A DNA stretch of 64,000 nt, taken from positions 52,543,001-52,607,000 of the forward strand of contig CM074856.1 in NCBI GenBank assembly GCA_037501455.1, read 5' to 3'. The notes under the pieces were generated by a model. It was not told the origin of the DNA, searched no databases, and worked only from the letters and a program-made list of their open reading frames with translations. A program made the translations under genes and the position numbers. This document shows positions 12,070 through 22,991 of this stretch, in pieces. Source of the DNA: Lantana camara. Lineage: Eukaryota; Streptophyta; Magnoliopsida; Lamiales; Verbenaceae. The stretch's first letter is position 1, and each line of letters begins with the position of its first letter.

Positions 12070-12370
12070 TTTGCCCCCCAAATTCTGTAGTTACGCTTGA
12101 GCGTACTGTAGAATTTTAACATCTGAGCCCTGGATGCCCGAGGGTCAAGCCTTTGGGGGTTCCGTCTTCAACAACGGGCAGTTTCTGACACGGTGATAAA
12201 TGAAGTCCCATCTGCATTAAATGCTGAGAGGCGACGTGGGCGCGTGTGCTGCGGAGTGGGCGCGTGCACGTGGGGAGACGTGCGGCGGTTACCAAAAGTG
12301 GAGGGTCTTCAAAGCGGGAAATGATTGCGGTTTGAATTCACAAACCCTAATTAATGCTAGTTTTTCCCCT

Positions 12371-12379
12371 TATAAATAG
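12371..12379 (+). promoter_or_regulatory. TATA box of the antisense gene in element D
   Basis: TATAAATAG on the plus strand, opposite to the direction of gag-pol, sits about 280 bases upstream of the antisense start codon. A pyrimidine-rich leader follows (CTTTACACTTCTCACATTC). The placement and consensus match are those of a real plant core promoter; initiation has not been measured. Confidence 0.6.
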
Positions 12380-12653
12380 GGATTCGGGAAATCCTTTTCA
12401 GTCTTTACACTTCTCACATTCTTCAAGGCAATACAGCAATCCAAAATCTTTGCGGTTTTCGAGATCTTCAGCAAGTTCCCGTTCCAATCCTAGGTAAATC
12501 TTTGTAACCTGATACTAACCCTAGATTTAAGTCAGTCTGAGTGTAATCCTTTGTGAGAGAGAGCTTTTAAGTTGTTGGGTTCAATCTGCAATGCTTATTT
12601 CTCCCCATCTCCTTCTGTGAAGAACCTTTGATTTCTCCAAGTCCAGTGTAACA

Positions 12654-14631
12654 ATGGCGGAGAATGTCGTAGACCAAATGGTGAGGGAAATAGACGAAAT
12701 GTCCGTTGGGAGCTCTTCTCCTCATGGTTAAATTCCCACTGCCATTCCCATGGCGAGGGCCTCCTCAGATGGTGCGATCCCAACCGCAATTCCAGTAGCA
12801 AGGGCCCCGGTAGAAACTGGGGACGAAAAATTGAACGCTGCAGTTCAAGGAATGAACGAGCGTGATCCCTAGGGGGTAAACCAGATTTTTGAAGAGATGA
12901 ATCTCGTGATAGAGATGCAGAGGCAGGGGGAAAGGGTACTCCCTGTTTTGAACAGTGCTGTGAGGCCATAAGACCATCAAATTACAGTGGCCATCGCGGC
13001 TCCAGAAGGTGGTGCAGGGCCCTCCGAGCGTCGGCCGGATGAGGAGCCTCCCCGGAAGCGCCAAAGGAAGGGGAAGGAGCCTGCAACGTGAGTGAGGCCG
13101 AACTACTAATGGTTGGCCCAACTGCTGAGGGAATCCTTGCAATGATACGCGCTCAAAGAGTCGCGGCCAACCAGCAACAGCAACAACCACCACAAGACCA
13201 ACAGGCCCCCAATGCTCCCCGTGAGAGGGCTCAGGCGAGGATCCGGCCATGGAGCGAGCGATCGGGGGGATGGCCAAGGTGTTAGCCATATCGAAGACTT
13301 GACCCTCGAGGATGCCTCGTCCGTTACTTCCCCGGCCGTTCCCGCGGTGCCGGCTCCCGCAGGCTCGCACGTGTCCAACAGCAATCGCTCGGGCTTTGCA
13401 GTCCAAATCTTAGAGGCGGTACGGGCCGAGCATTCTGGGAAGAGGAAAAGGATGCCGGGTTCTATCCCCATCGTCGGAAAGGGGAAAGAGGTGATGGTGG
13501 GCCAACTTGGCGAGGGCGGTGACACCTCATCTTCTGAGGATAAGGATTTCCGGAAGGATGCGTACAACGGCGACGCTCAATACAAGCGCCCGCGGTAGGA
13601 CGGTCCTGTACTCCTGAGGAGGTGCTTGGCCACCCGCAATTTGGTTACGTGGATTGTGGGCAATCTGCAATTTTTCGAGGACCATGACAAGCTGAACGAG
13701 CAAGATGCTACCCGTGTGGCGGATGACGCATGCTACGCCCTCATAACGGTACTCTCTTGGACTTTTCCAAAGGACTTTCACCCTCGAATTATCTTTGTAA
13801 TAACTTCCATTTTTTTCTTATTAGGAGGTACTTCCCAGGCTGAAGAACTTGCAGAAGCGAGCGGAGGTCTACTCTGAGCACAAGGCCAAGTACAAGAAGT
13901 TGCTGCGCGTCTCTAATCCCAGTCAGCTGCAAGAGGATTACAACAATGTCTTATCGGAGCTCACGGAGCTCAAGCTTGACCATGAGGGGGTCAAGAAGAC
14001 CCTGAAGGAACAGGAAGACGCCTATCTGAAGCTGGACGACCGCCACAAAAAGTTAAAGACGGAGCGCAACCAACTGAGGACTGACAACGAAGAGCTTAAC
14101 CAGCATTTGGACGAGCGTAATCGACAGTTCGAGGATACAAGAAAAGAACTTGCTGATCTGCGTGGCCAAATGGAGGGCCTGGAGTCGAGAGTAGCATGGG
14201 AAGCGATAGTCAAGTTCGTGCGCTCGAAAGCGTTCGCCTTTGCCGCGAACTTGCACTGCCTGGACAACGTTCGCCGCTTCTTCTGGAAGTCTGTGGGCCA
14301 ACTGGTCAAGCTAGGCATAGTGCCTCCTGCCACTCGCACAGATGAGCGCCTGCGGATGGACATGGACGAGAATCTGGAGCCTATGTTTGCCATCGAGGAT
14401 CCCACTGAAAATCTCACTGAGCCGGAGTATAACGACTTGGTTGTTATGCTCCAGGATGAAAATATGGCAGCCCACCCTCTGGAACTTGAGCCAATTACCA
14501 TTGAAGACGATGGAATCACCATTGACACTCAAAATGGTGTAGGTCCCAGCGCTCAGACCCCCAATGCTGGAGTTCTAGCCCCTGTCCCACTGTCTACTGC
14601 TCCTCCCGAGCCTGAAAATGAAGCCCACTGA
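12654..14631 (+). pseudogene. Antisense coiled-coil protein gene of element D, spliced, 5' part decayed
   Basis: On the plus strand, opposite pol, a gene starts at ATG 12,654 (MAENVVDQMVREIDEM). In-frame stops occur at 12,729, 12,870 and 12,969, with apparent frame changes near 13,080 and 13,260 and a TAG at 13,596. Frame 0 then runs through LVTWIVGNLQFFEDHDKLNEQD to 13,748. A GT-AG intron of 76 bases (13,749-13,824) joins it in phase to exon 2 (13,825-14,631, 268 codons, open). Exon 2 has a long heptad-rich coiled coil (ELTELKLDHEGVKKTLKEQ and the following 80 residues), then a compact segment with CLDNVRRFFWKSVGQLVKLG, then an acidic and proline-rich tail. A possible 5' UTR intron donor (AG/GTAAAT) lies at 12,494. 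Antisense extra ORFs between pol and 3' LTR are documented in Tat-lineage elements; their function is unknown. Confidence 0.8.
13749..13824 (+). other. Intron in the antisense gene
   Basis: GTACTCTC at the 5' end and TTTTTTTCTTATTAG at the 3' end. Its length (76, one more than a multiple of three) moves frame 0 of exon 1 exactly into frame 1 of exon 2, giving DACYALIT joined to EVLPRLKNLQK. The polypyrimidine tract and frame match support genuine splicing. Confidence 0.75.
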
Positions 14632-15469
14632 ATCTGTTCCTCTGCTTATCAGTTAATCTACCACCCATCTATCATTTTCCATGTTATTTCTGCTTTTGCA
14701 CTTGTAATTTTCTTCTGTAATTAATGAAATTCTCATTTCCTTCTTGCTGTTTGGTGATGCTTTGAGTGTTGTTTGTTGATTTCCTTTCAATGCTTAGATT
14801 TTTTGTGGTAAGTGGATGTTTGGGTACGAGGGTGCACTGTGTGAGGAGTACCCTGGCCATATTCAATCATAAGGCTCAAACTTGAACCCAGAAATCCGCC
14901 ATGGGATTTGCTAAGTGTTTGCTCTTGATACGAACTAGTCTGTGTTAAATAATAACGAGCGTAGCGATAGTACAAACTGGAACTTAGAAATCACCAAGGG
15001 GATTTGCTACGAGTTTCTCTCTGATTAGGATTTTAGCCTGAAGGTTGCAACATAACGAGCATATTTGGGGTTTGACCCTAAACTTAGAAATCCATGCAAG
15101 AACTAATTGAATATTCCACTTAACGAGCGTATGCGTATTCAATGGCTTGAGGGTTTTTAAAGGATTTACAAGCGCGAACGGGGACCCTCTGTGCCCAGTT
15201 GCTGTAATATCCATGTACTACCCTTACTACTGACCCGTTCGTTTTTAGAAGGGTTCTTACGATTTTGAGCGTCAGGGAGATTAGTTATTAAGCCGTTCGG
15301 CGTGCAGTATTCTCGACACGGAGTTGGCACTGATTGGACTGAGAGCGTAATTTATAACAGACTGAACCAGCAAACAAACAACAATGTAGGGAAATACTTA
15401 CTGAATACTTGTATTTCTGTTAAAAGAAAATATAGTGTGCCCCGAGCGGGGAAGTTACAAAATTTACTT
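14632..15469. other. Non-coding part of element D between antisense gene and integrase
   Basis: The two genes converge here. The stretch holds AT-rich sequence after the antisense stop (AATTAATGAAAT near 14,720 could serve as a poly(A) signal) and several GAGCGTA-type words also common in the LTRs. No open frame with family support was seen. Confidence 0.6.
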
Positions 15470-18400
15470 TTAAACAAAGAACCTTCTCAAGTTGCAGGCA
15501 TTCCATGGGCGAGGGAGACGCTCTCCTTGCAAAGTTTCCAACAGGTAGGTGTTGTTCGCTCGCACCTGGATGACTTTGAAGGGGCCTTCCCAATTGGGAT
15601 CTAATTTACCCACGTGTTTGGATACTTCAACCTTTTTGAGGACCAGATCCCCCAGTTGGAAGGTCCTTTCTCTGACGCGTTTGTTGTATTGACGGGCCAC
15701 TGATGCTTTGTACTTGTGCATTCGGGCCCATGCAATATCTCTCTTTTCATCCAGCAGGTCTAATTCGAGCACCCGGTTACCCTCGTTAGAAGTTGGCTCG
15801 AAGTAAGCGACGCGTGCGGATTCCTGTATGATCTCTGCAGGTATCATGGCCTCGGAGCCGTAAACGAGTGAGTAAGCTGTCTCACCCGTTGCTGCTCGTG
15901 GGATTGTGCGATACGCCCAGAGGGCTCCTTGGAGTTCTTCAGCCCACTCGCTCTTCTTACTCTCGAGCATCGTTTTAAGATGCTGGAGTATGGTCCTGTT
16001 CGTGACCTCAGCTTGACCGTTGGCCTAGGGATGGCCTATGGAAGTGAAGCGTTGCTCGATTCCTAGCTCAGAACACCACTCCCGTGTGTCGGTAGCAATA
16101 AACTGAGAACCGTTATCGGAGATGAGCACCCTCGGGATCCCATATCTGCAAATGATATTCTTCCAGATGAAGTCTCTTACCACCTTGAACGTTATCTTTG
16201 CGACTGCTTCAGCTTCAGCCCATTTGGTGAAGTAATCCACAGCTAGGATCACAAATTTCTTTTGTCTGACCGCCATTGGTAGGGGTCCCACTATATCGAT
16301 GCCCCACTGGTCTAAGGGCCACGGAACATCAATAGGGACCATTTGAGCCGCCGACAGTTGAGGGGTGTTGGAATGAAACTGACACTTGGGGCACTTCCGG
16401 GAATAACTGAGGGCGTCCTGTATTAACGAGGGCTAGTAGAACCCGCTTCTCAACACCTTTTTAGCCAAAATCCGATCGCCAGAATGGTTCCCACAGCTTT
16501 CGCTGTGTACATGTTCCAATATGTCCTTGGCTTGCGAGGGTCGCAGGCACCTTAATGGCGGGCCCTGGAATGACCGCTTGAAGAGTCTGCCATCACTATC
16601 CAACGAAAATCGAAGAGCTTTACATCTGATCTTCCGTGCATCTACTTTGTTACTCGGACAAGTACCGTCCCTCAGGAATCTGATGATGTTATCAAGCCAA
16701 CAAGGCTCGGACGGGTCAATCATGTTCACCTGGCCCGAGGGTTTCCCCTCGTTTATCAACAGTTCCTCCGTTCTAAGGAACGTGACGTAACGTTCGTAGG
16801 GTCCCTCTAGAGCAGACGCAAACTTAGAGAGGGCATCTGCACGCTCGTTTTCCGCTTGCGGTACCTGCAACAAATGAAACTCCTTGAATTTAGCGACCAT
16901 CTCCTTAGCCTTGGCCAGATACCGCACCATGGTGGTTTCTCGAGCCTCATAAGTGTCGTCTACTTAGCTAGCAATTAATTGGGAGTCAACATAAACAGTG
17001 ACCCGAGAGGCTCCATTCTGAAGGGCAATTCTGAGTCCTTGGATGAGGGCTTCGTATTCGACCTCATTGTTGGTGACTTGGAAGACTAGTTTGATCGCGT
17101 AGTCAATTTCAATTCCTCGAGGGTTCCGGAGGGTCACCCCGGCTCCCCCCTTGTGAGGTTGAGGAACCATCCGTGTGCAGAAGCCATAACCTCTCTTCCT
17201 CCGAGGGCGCTGGGTCCAAATCGAAACGCTCAACAAGCAAGTCTGCCACTGCTTCAGCCTGTATCGCTGTGCGAGGCTCGAAGGTGATGTCAAATTGGCT
17301 GAGCTCAATTGATCATTTGATTAGCCTCCCCGAGACGTCCGGTTTCGAAAGTACCTACTTGAGGGGTTGGTCTGTAAGCACCATGATGGAGTGAGCTTGG
17401 AAATATGGTCTCAACCTTCTGGAAGCATTAACGAGCGCAAAGGTAAATTTCTCTATCTCCATATATATTTTCTCCGCCCCTTGCAGGGCCTTACTTAAGT
17501 AGTACACGGGCAGGTGCTTACGCTCGCGCACGGCGACAAGAACTGTACTTGTAGCTTCCAAGAAAACGGAGAGATATATGAGCAGCCTCTCCCCTGGGAC
17601 CGACTTCGTCAGCAAAGGTGCGCACTAGAGGTATTGTTCTATATCCTGTAGTGCTTTCTCACATTCCTCGCTCCACTCAAAGTTACGAGCGTTGCGTAGG
17701 ATCTTGAAGAAAGGCAAGTTTCTGTCTGCCGAGCGTGAGATGAACTAGTTTGATGAGATGATCTTGCCTACTAGCACTTGGACCTCTCTAACATTCCGTG
17801 GGGAGGGTATGTCTAAAATTTCTTTGATTTTCTCCGGGTTAGCCTCAATTCCTCTCTGGCTGACTACGTAACCCAAAACTATTCCCGTTCGGACTCCAAA
17901 CGTGCACTTCGAGGGGTTTAATTTCATACCGTAGTAGCGCAGGATATCAAAGGCTCATTTGAGATCTTCAAGGTAGGAGTGTTGACGCTCGCTTTTGACG
18001 ATCATGTCATCCACATATACCTCCATAGATTTTCCAATTTCATGCTCGAACATCCTGTTGACAAAGCGCTGATAAGTGGCCCCTTCGTTTTTAAGCCCGA
18101 ACGGCATGACCAGAAAATAGTAAACTCCCACGTTGACCACAAAGGAGGTCTTCGGGGGATCCTCAGGGGCCATAAAGATCTGGTAATAGCCCTGGAAGGC
18201 GTCCATCATACTCATAAGTTCACAACCGGCCGTCGAATCTACCAGTTGGTTAATTCTTGGTAGAGGGTATGGGTCCTTGGGGCACTCCTTGTTGAGATCC
18301 GTGAAGTCGTTGCACATGCGCCATTTGTTTGCGCTCTTGGGTACGAGGACGACATTACACAGCCATTATGGGTACAAGATCTCTTCAATGTACTGGGCTT

Positions 18401-19742
18401 CGAGGAGTTTATTAACCTCCACCTCAATGACTTGCCTCCTGAATCCGTGAACGTCCCTCTTTTTTTGCTTGACCGGCTTGAAGGTTGGATCCACGTTAAG
18501 TCTGTGGACGATGATGCTCGGATCTATGCCTGTGAGATCTGAGGCTTTCCAGGCAAAGACATCCAAATTCTCTCGCAGAAAATCAATTATCATAATCTGA
18601 GACGGACCGTCGAGGTTGGAACCTATCTGGGTGGTCTTGTCAGGGTTTCCAGGCTCCAATTTGATAGTCAAGAAATTCTCCGTAGGCTCAATACGTACCT
18701 CAGGCCTCGGGAGCTCGAGCGCTCGCTTCTTACCTATGAGCTTATCGTTGGTCTCCTCTGAGGGCTCATGACCCTCGCCATCCGAAGAGGATGCCTCAAC
18801 TGGTCCAAGTGGGTCAGCTTCGCTGTCTTTGGACCCGTTCGCTCCCTTCTTTCTATTCGTCTTCCTGTAAAGTTTGGCCCTCTTCCGCTCGGGACCATCT
18901 TTATCTAACTTGGGGAAATCCACAGATTTCTTCGTGGACCCCGCTTGGACCACTTGCCTTGGCTTGTGACTCCTCAAGGACAGGATATAACATTCCCATG
19001 CCTCCTCAACGTTGCACAGAACCTCGCCAATCCCCTCGGGAGTGGGGAATTTGACTTTTTGATGGTAGGTTGAAATAACCGCTTTGAAATCAACAAGGGT
19101 CGGGCGTCCGATGATGATGTTATAGGGGAGATCCACTTCGACTACTGCATAAAGAACGCTCAAAGTCTTCCGCTGTGGGGCACGACCAAAAGAGGTGGCC
19201 AAGCGAATTTATCCGCGAGGGACGATCTCGGAACTCCCAAAGCCAACGAGGGCAATTCTGAGGGGTTCGAGGGGAATATTTACGATATTCATCTTCTGAA
19301 ACGTGGAGTACGGTAAAACATTCACTGAGCTTCCACTATCAATTAAGACCCTCTTTACAATGTGGTTATGAATGTCTAAACTAACCACCATTGGGCAGTC
19401 AGAGGTTTCACCGACCCCATGGGGTGTTACAATATGCCCTAAATCCTTCTCAGTAAATCCTACCACATCCTCCACCAAGCGCGAGGATCGTTCCAACGAG
19501 TACACCAACTTGGCTTTTGAGGATTGCTGGTCGTAGCTGCGGACGTGGCGGCGGCGGGAAGCATTGGAATTGTCCCCCGAGGGTCCGCTGGCAATCATAT
19601 TGATGACTGCGAAGGGCTGATTCTCCATCTCGGCGACCTTCTGCTTACCACGCTCTCGTTTCAGGGCGTTAACACCGAGGGCTTCTGGAGCGTGAATGGC
19701 TCCTCCCTCTTGCTCTGGCACGCTCAGAGCAATGCTCATCAT
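15470..19742 (-). pseudogene. Element D pol: protease, RT, two RNase H domains, integrase
   Basis: Read from 19,742 down. Protease has VLIDSGSSVNVL near 19,330. RT spans about 18,470-17,750, with MPFGLKNEGATYQRF and the YVDD motif near 18,030. A gypsy-type RNase H covers about 17,620-17,350. A second RNase H follows with GGAGVTLRNPRG, NEVEYEALIQGL and ENERADALSKFAS (about 17,170-16,800). Integrase has its HHCC part near 16,560-16,370, core motifs WGIDIVGPLP and VLISDNGSQF, and a C-terminal domain ending WNACNLRRFFV. In-frame stops lie at 19,209, 18,366, 17,955, 17,745, 17,355, 16,964, 16,433 and 16,025, plus two near 17,624 and 17,313. A one-base indel in a G run near 17,145 shifts frame between the RNase H motifs. 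It cannot make a functional polyprotein. Confidence 0.95.
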
Positions 19743-21607
19743 ACCTCTCTAGCACCTTTACAAACTCCTTGAGGTGCCCCCCGGCGACGAGCCTCTGGAT
19801 CTCGCTTTCCAGTTGGCAACACTCATTGGTGTCATGCCCCTTCTGCTTGTGGAAAGCACAGTACTTGCCCGAGCGTTTCTGAGCCTCGATTTCCCTCATC
19901 TTGGGTGGCCTCTTGAAAAGCTTCTTGTCCGCCATGGAATAGACTTCAACGATGGGACAGTTGAGGGGGATGCGCTCTCATTTGCGAAGAGGCGGAGAAT
20001 TTCTTCGAGCGGGCACTGGGCTACGGCGGCAGTTTTTAGAGTCTCCTCTATCCTCTGGGGCTCTGCTGGTCCGAGGGGCATTTGCAAGCTTCTGATCCCT
20101 CGCGATGTATATATCTTCGAGGGTAAAAAAGGAATCGGTTATATCCCTGATCTCCATCAGCGAGCAAGGCTTTTTCTTTGCTACCTCCTCCACAAACTCT
20201 TTACTAACATAATTCTTCATGTTGATTGCCCCAAAGAGTACGTGCCTCAAGAAGTCCATTGAAGGCTTCTCCACCAGCAGGATTTCCTTATTGAACCTGC
20301 CCATGAAGGACCTGAGCGTCTCGTTAGTTCCTTGCACCAGGCTATAGAGAGCCGTGGCAGCGGGGGCTAGTGCTTTCAAAGAACTGAAGTGGCTCATGAA
20401 AGCATTAGTCAAGTCTTCATACCCTCGGATGGAATGAGGGGGCAGTTTCTTGTACCATTCCTGGGCCATTCCCATGAGGGAAGTGACAAAGATCTTCGTC
20501 CAATAATGGCCGGAGTGCTCGTAGAGATGCATCAGATACACGAAATGATCTAGATGCTCGGTCGGGTCGGTGGTCCCGTCATAGCGGTTGACAGATGTGG
20601 GGATTTTGCCCATCCCCGCTCGGGCCATCAAGACTTCGTCAATGAGGGACGAACCACCCGTCAGAGGCCTATGGTTCCCGCCCTCGCAGTCATACTTATT
20701 GTAGTCTTCTTCCCTCCAGCGGTGGGGGATACGGTCGCGCGGGTTGCGAGAGTCTCTGGCCTTGGACCTCTCGTCCCCAGGAGGGGGACTTAAGACCGCG
20801 CTCGAGAGAGCTGCTCCACTATCTGCTGCAATCCTTCAAGTTGGTTTTGGGCAGCAGCCAAACGAGGGTCGTTTACTTCCCTCATGTTAGTCCTTCCTGT
20901 GGCCCGGGATTGGACCTCTTCTTCTACATCTCCCCTTACCGGAGGGGCTTTTTCCTTCTCCACTGGACGTGGTTCCTGATCCACCCCCTGGGGAGCATCT
21001 TTCCCTTGCATTGTGGTGGCAGAGGTGGCTCGGCTCTCAGAACATTCTGGGCCATCATGAGGGGATGAGTTTGAATCCCCCCAACCGGAGGGGCCATCTG
21101 GGTACCTATCCCCGAGGGGAAATATGCGGAAGTGAAATGTCTCTAGGCATTTTGCGCGGCCTGTACCTCGCATTGAGCGTAGAGCGCCTGGAGCTGCTGG
21201 GACGTCATTTGCGGCATTTCCACCCCTTAAATCTCCCGGGGGAGAGACATAGGAAGCTGCAATGTACCCACCTGGTACGGCTAGACCATTGGCACCATGC
21301 CTGGCATCATTCCGGGTATCATGGCGGGCTGCACGTACGCGAACCCTTGCTGCGGCATCGTCATGGACGTGTTGATCGCCGTCGTGGCGGGCATGGGAGT
21401 CACTGGGGGGATGGCAGAACTAGGGCCTCTAGCCTCGGTTCCTCCTGCCAGTAGAGTCCCTTTTCCTCCATTTCCTTCCCCAGGCACAGAGGGAATCTCG
21501 CCTCCAGCTTGGACGTTGGGTGTAGTCCCTTCCATATTCTCCTCATTGACAGGCGGAAGAGCATTTCTGGTATCCAGGACTCCAGACCTTGTTGCAGTAC
21601 TAACCAT
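19669..21607 (-). pseudogene. Element D gag, broken by stops and frameshifts
   Basis: The reading begins MVSTATRSGVLDTRNALPP at 21,607, a proline- and glycine-rich N-terminus with TAG/TAA stops near 21,281, 21,225 and 21,145. After a frame change near 21,005 it gives an acidic linker ending AAAQNQLEGLQQIVEQLSRA. A second shift near 20,800 leads into the gag core (20,631-19,978) with DGTTDPTEHLDHFVYLM and GMAQEWYKKLPPHSIRGYEDL. After a TGA at 19,978 the same frame continues to a zinc knuckle, CAFHKQKGHDTNEC, at about 19,860. A final shift near 19,700 leads into protease. Domain order and motifs are those of plant gypsy gag. Confidence 0.92.
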
Positions 21608-21700
21608 GTTGGCAGTTGAAGGTGTTATATCTCAACTAGCTTAGAGAGGAAGTAACTGACGAAGATGATGATGAGGGTTTCCCACAGACGGCGCCAAAAA

Positions 21701-22622
21701 TGATGGTGCAAGAACTGAAAACGTACTAAATCACCAACACTTTCAAGATTTGTTTAAAAAGGGAAAGACCATCACAGGCGAGGTGCCTCAGGAACTAGGT
21801 TTCCTTTGTAGCGTGGGTTCTTCCAGCTAGGATAACACCAAGAATCTAGATGCATTAAGGGTGCAACGGTGGTGCGTATGTGAAATGCAGAACTTGGAGA
21901 AAAAGAAAGATGGAGGAGAATGCCCAGTTCAATGCAGGTAAGCTTGGAGAAGATGACTTGGGGAAGAAGGAGTGAAAATCCCCCTATTTATATGTTGAGG
22001 GCATAGGTATTTTAGTAATAGTGATCAAGTGGTCCCGGTCTCAGTGTTGCCCTAACACGTGGCTGTTGGTGATGGTGCGAAAGGGATAGCTCTGAAAAGC
22101 CTGTGGCATGGCAGGTACGAGGTGCGTAATACCAATTGTGCCAGAGATCGTTGGCGAGCGACGAGCGTGTAGGTGTCTATTTATGCCCCTCGTACCTCTG
22201 CGATGCCTTTGGGAGGGACTCCTCACACTGTTGGGACTGACCCTCGAGGTGGGTAGTACCTTTGGCTATCAACCCGAGCGTTGATGACGCTCGAGGGGAC
22301 TCCCCTGTGGAAGGTAGTGAGTGCCGAGGGTCCGGTTGTTAGAGCGTCAAGGAATACGAGCGCGATTGTCGAGGGGGTCCCTGGCGTAGAGGAGGGAATC
22401 CAGGTATGGAGCGTCCTTTGACGGTAATGTGAGCGTTCTGGGGAACCGTCGGATGGATCTCACGCTCGTGACTTGGGCCGAAGCACGCAAGCGTAGATTG
22501 AATGGGCGATGAGGGAATGGGCCGGGTTGGATCCATGAGCCCACTACCCCAAGCGTTAAATTACTGTCCTCCGTACCCTGACACGTGTACGGTGTTGATC
22601 TGAACGTAATTTGGCCTCCTCA
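21701..22622 (-). repeat. Element D 5' LTR and primer-binding site
   Basis: 922 bases with TG/CA ends, followed on the minus strand by TTTTTGGCGCCGTCTGTGGG (21,681-21,700), the primer-binding site region. TATAAATAGGGGG on the minus strand near 21,983-21,992 would be the element promoter. Confidence 0.95.
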
Positions 22623-22627
22623 AAATC

Positions 22628-22991
22628 TAATATTACAAAGGTCATAAATCGGGTATGTCAAGCTTGTAATCTTAATTATTATGTTTTAATCATGCAACTT
22701 AATTTTATTTGGCGTGTATTACGTATTTTACGATTTAAATTAAAATTTAATAATTTAAAATATGTCTAACATTGCAATTTTAATTATTATTTTTCGATAA
22801 AATGCAACATAATTTTACCTATCGTGTGTGACTGATTAGAAGGAATTTTATGCATTATGGACATGACTAAATAATTGTACATTCATTAGATAATTGATAA
22901 ACTCAAAAGTTGCATGATATATATAGGTATAGTTGCATCTCACTACCTTTAGGTTTCAATTAATTACAATTTAGTTTCTATTCTTTTCATA
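22628..22991. other. AT-rich intergenic DNA
   Basis: Two loosely similar AT-rich halves (TTGCAATTTTAATTATTAT-like phrases near 22,670 and 22,770) but no gene or defined element. Confidence 0.5.

Larger units (their letters stand above)
11176..22622 (-). mobile_element. Element D: full-length Tat-lineage Ty3/gypsy element with antisense gene
   Basis: Both LTRs (TGATGGTGCAAGAAC... to ...GGCCTCNTCA), a perfect target duplication AAATC (11,171-11,175 and 22,623-22,627), a primer site beside the right LTR (minus strand TTTTTGGCGCCGTCTGTGGG) and a polypurine tract GGGGGGCAAA beside the left LTR define the element exactly. It reads on the minus strand: gag, protease, RT, RNase H, a second RNase H, and integrase. 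A 3.4-kb region between pol and the 3' LTR carries a gene on the opposite strand. Two RNase H regions plus an antisense extra ORF are known traits of the Tat lineage (Retand/Ogre group). Many stops and several frameshifts make it inactive. Confidence 0.95.

Noticed and set aside
12595..13567. Several long minus-strand open frames opposite the antisense gene of element D
   Set aside because: They are shadows in GC-rich sequence. None shows gag-pol motifs, while the plus strand carries the start, intron and coiled coil.
14022..14528. Minus-strand frame of 168 codons, serine-rich
   Set aside because: It is the complement of the coiled-coil exon. Serine richness comes from reading coiled-coil codons backwards.
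21297..21644. Plus-strand frame of 115 codons opposite gag of element D
   Set aside because: It is the complement of a proline/methionine-rich gag segment and has no recognisable features.
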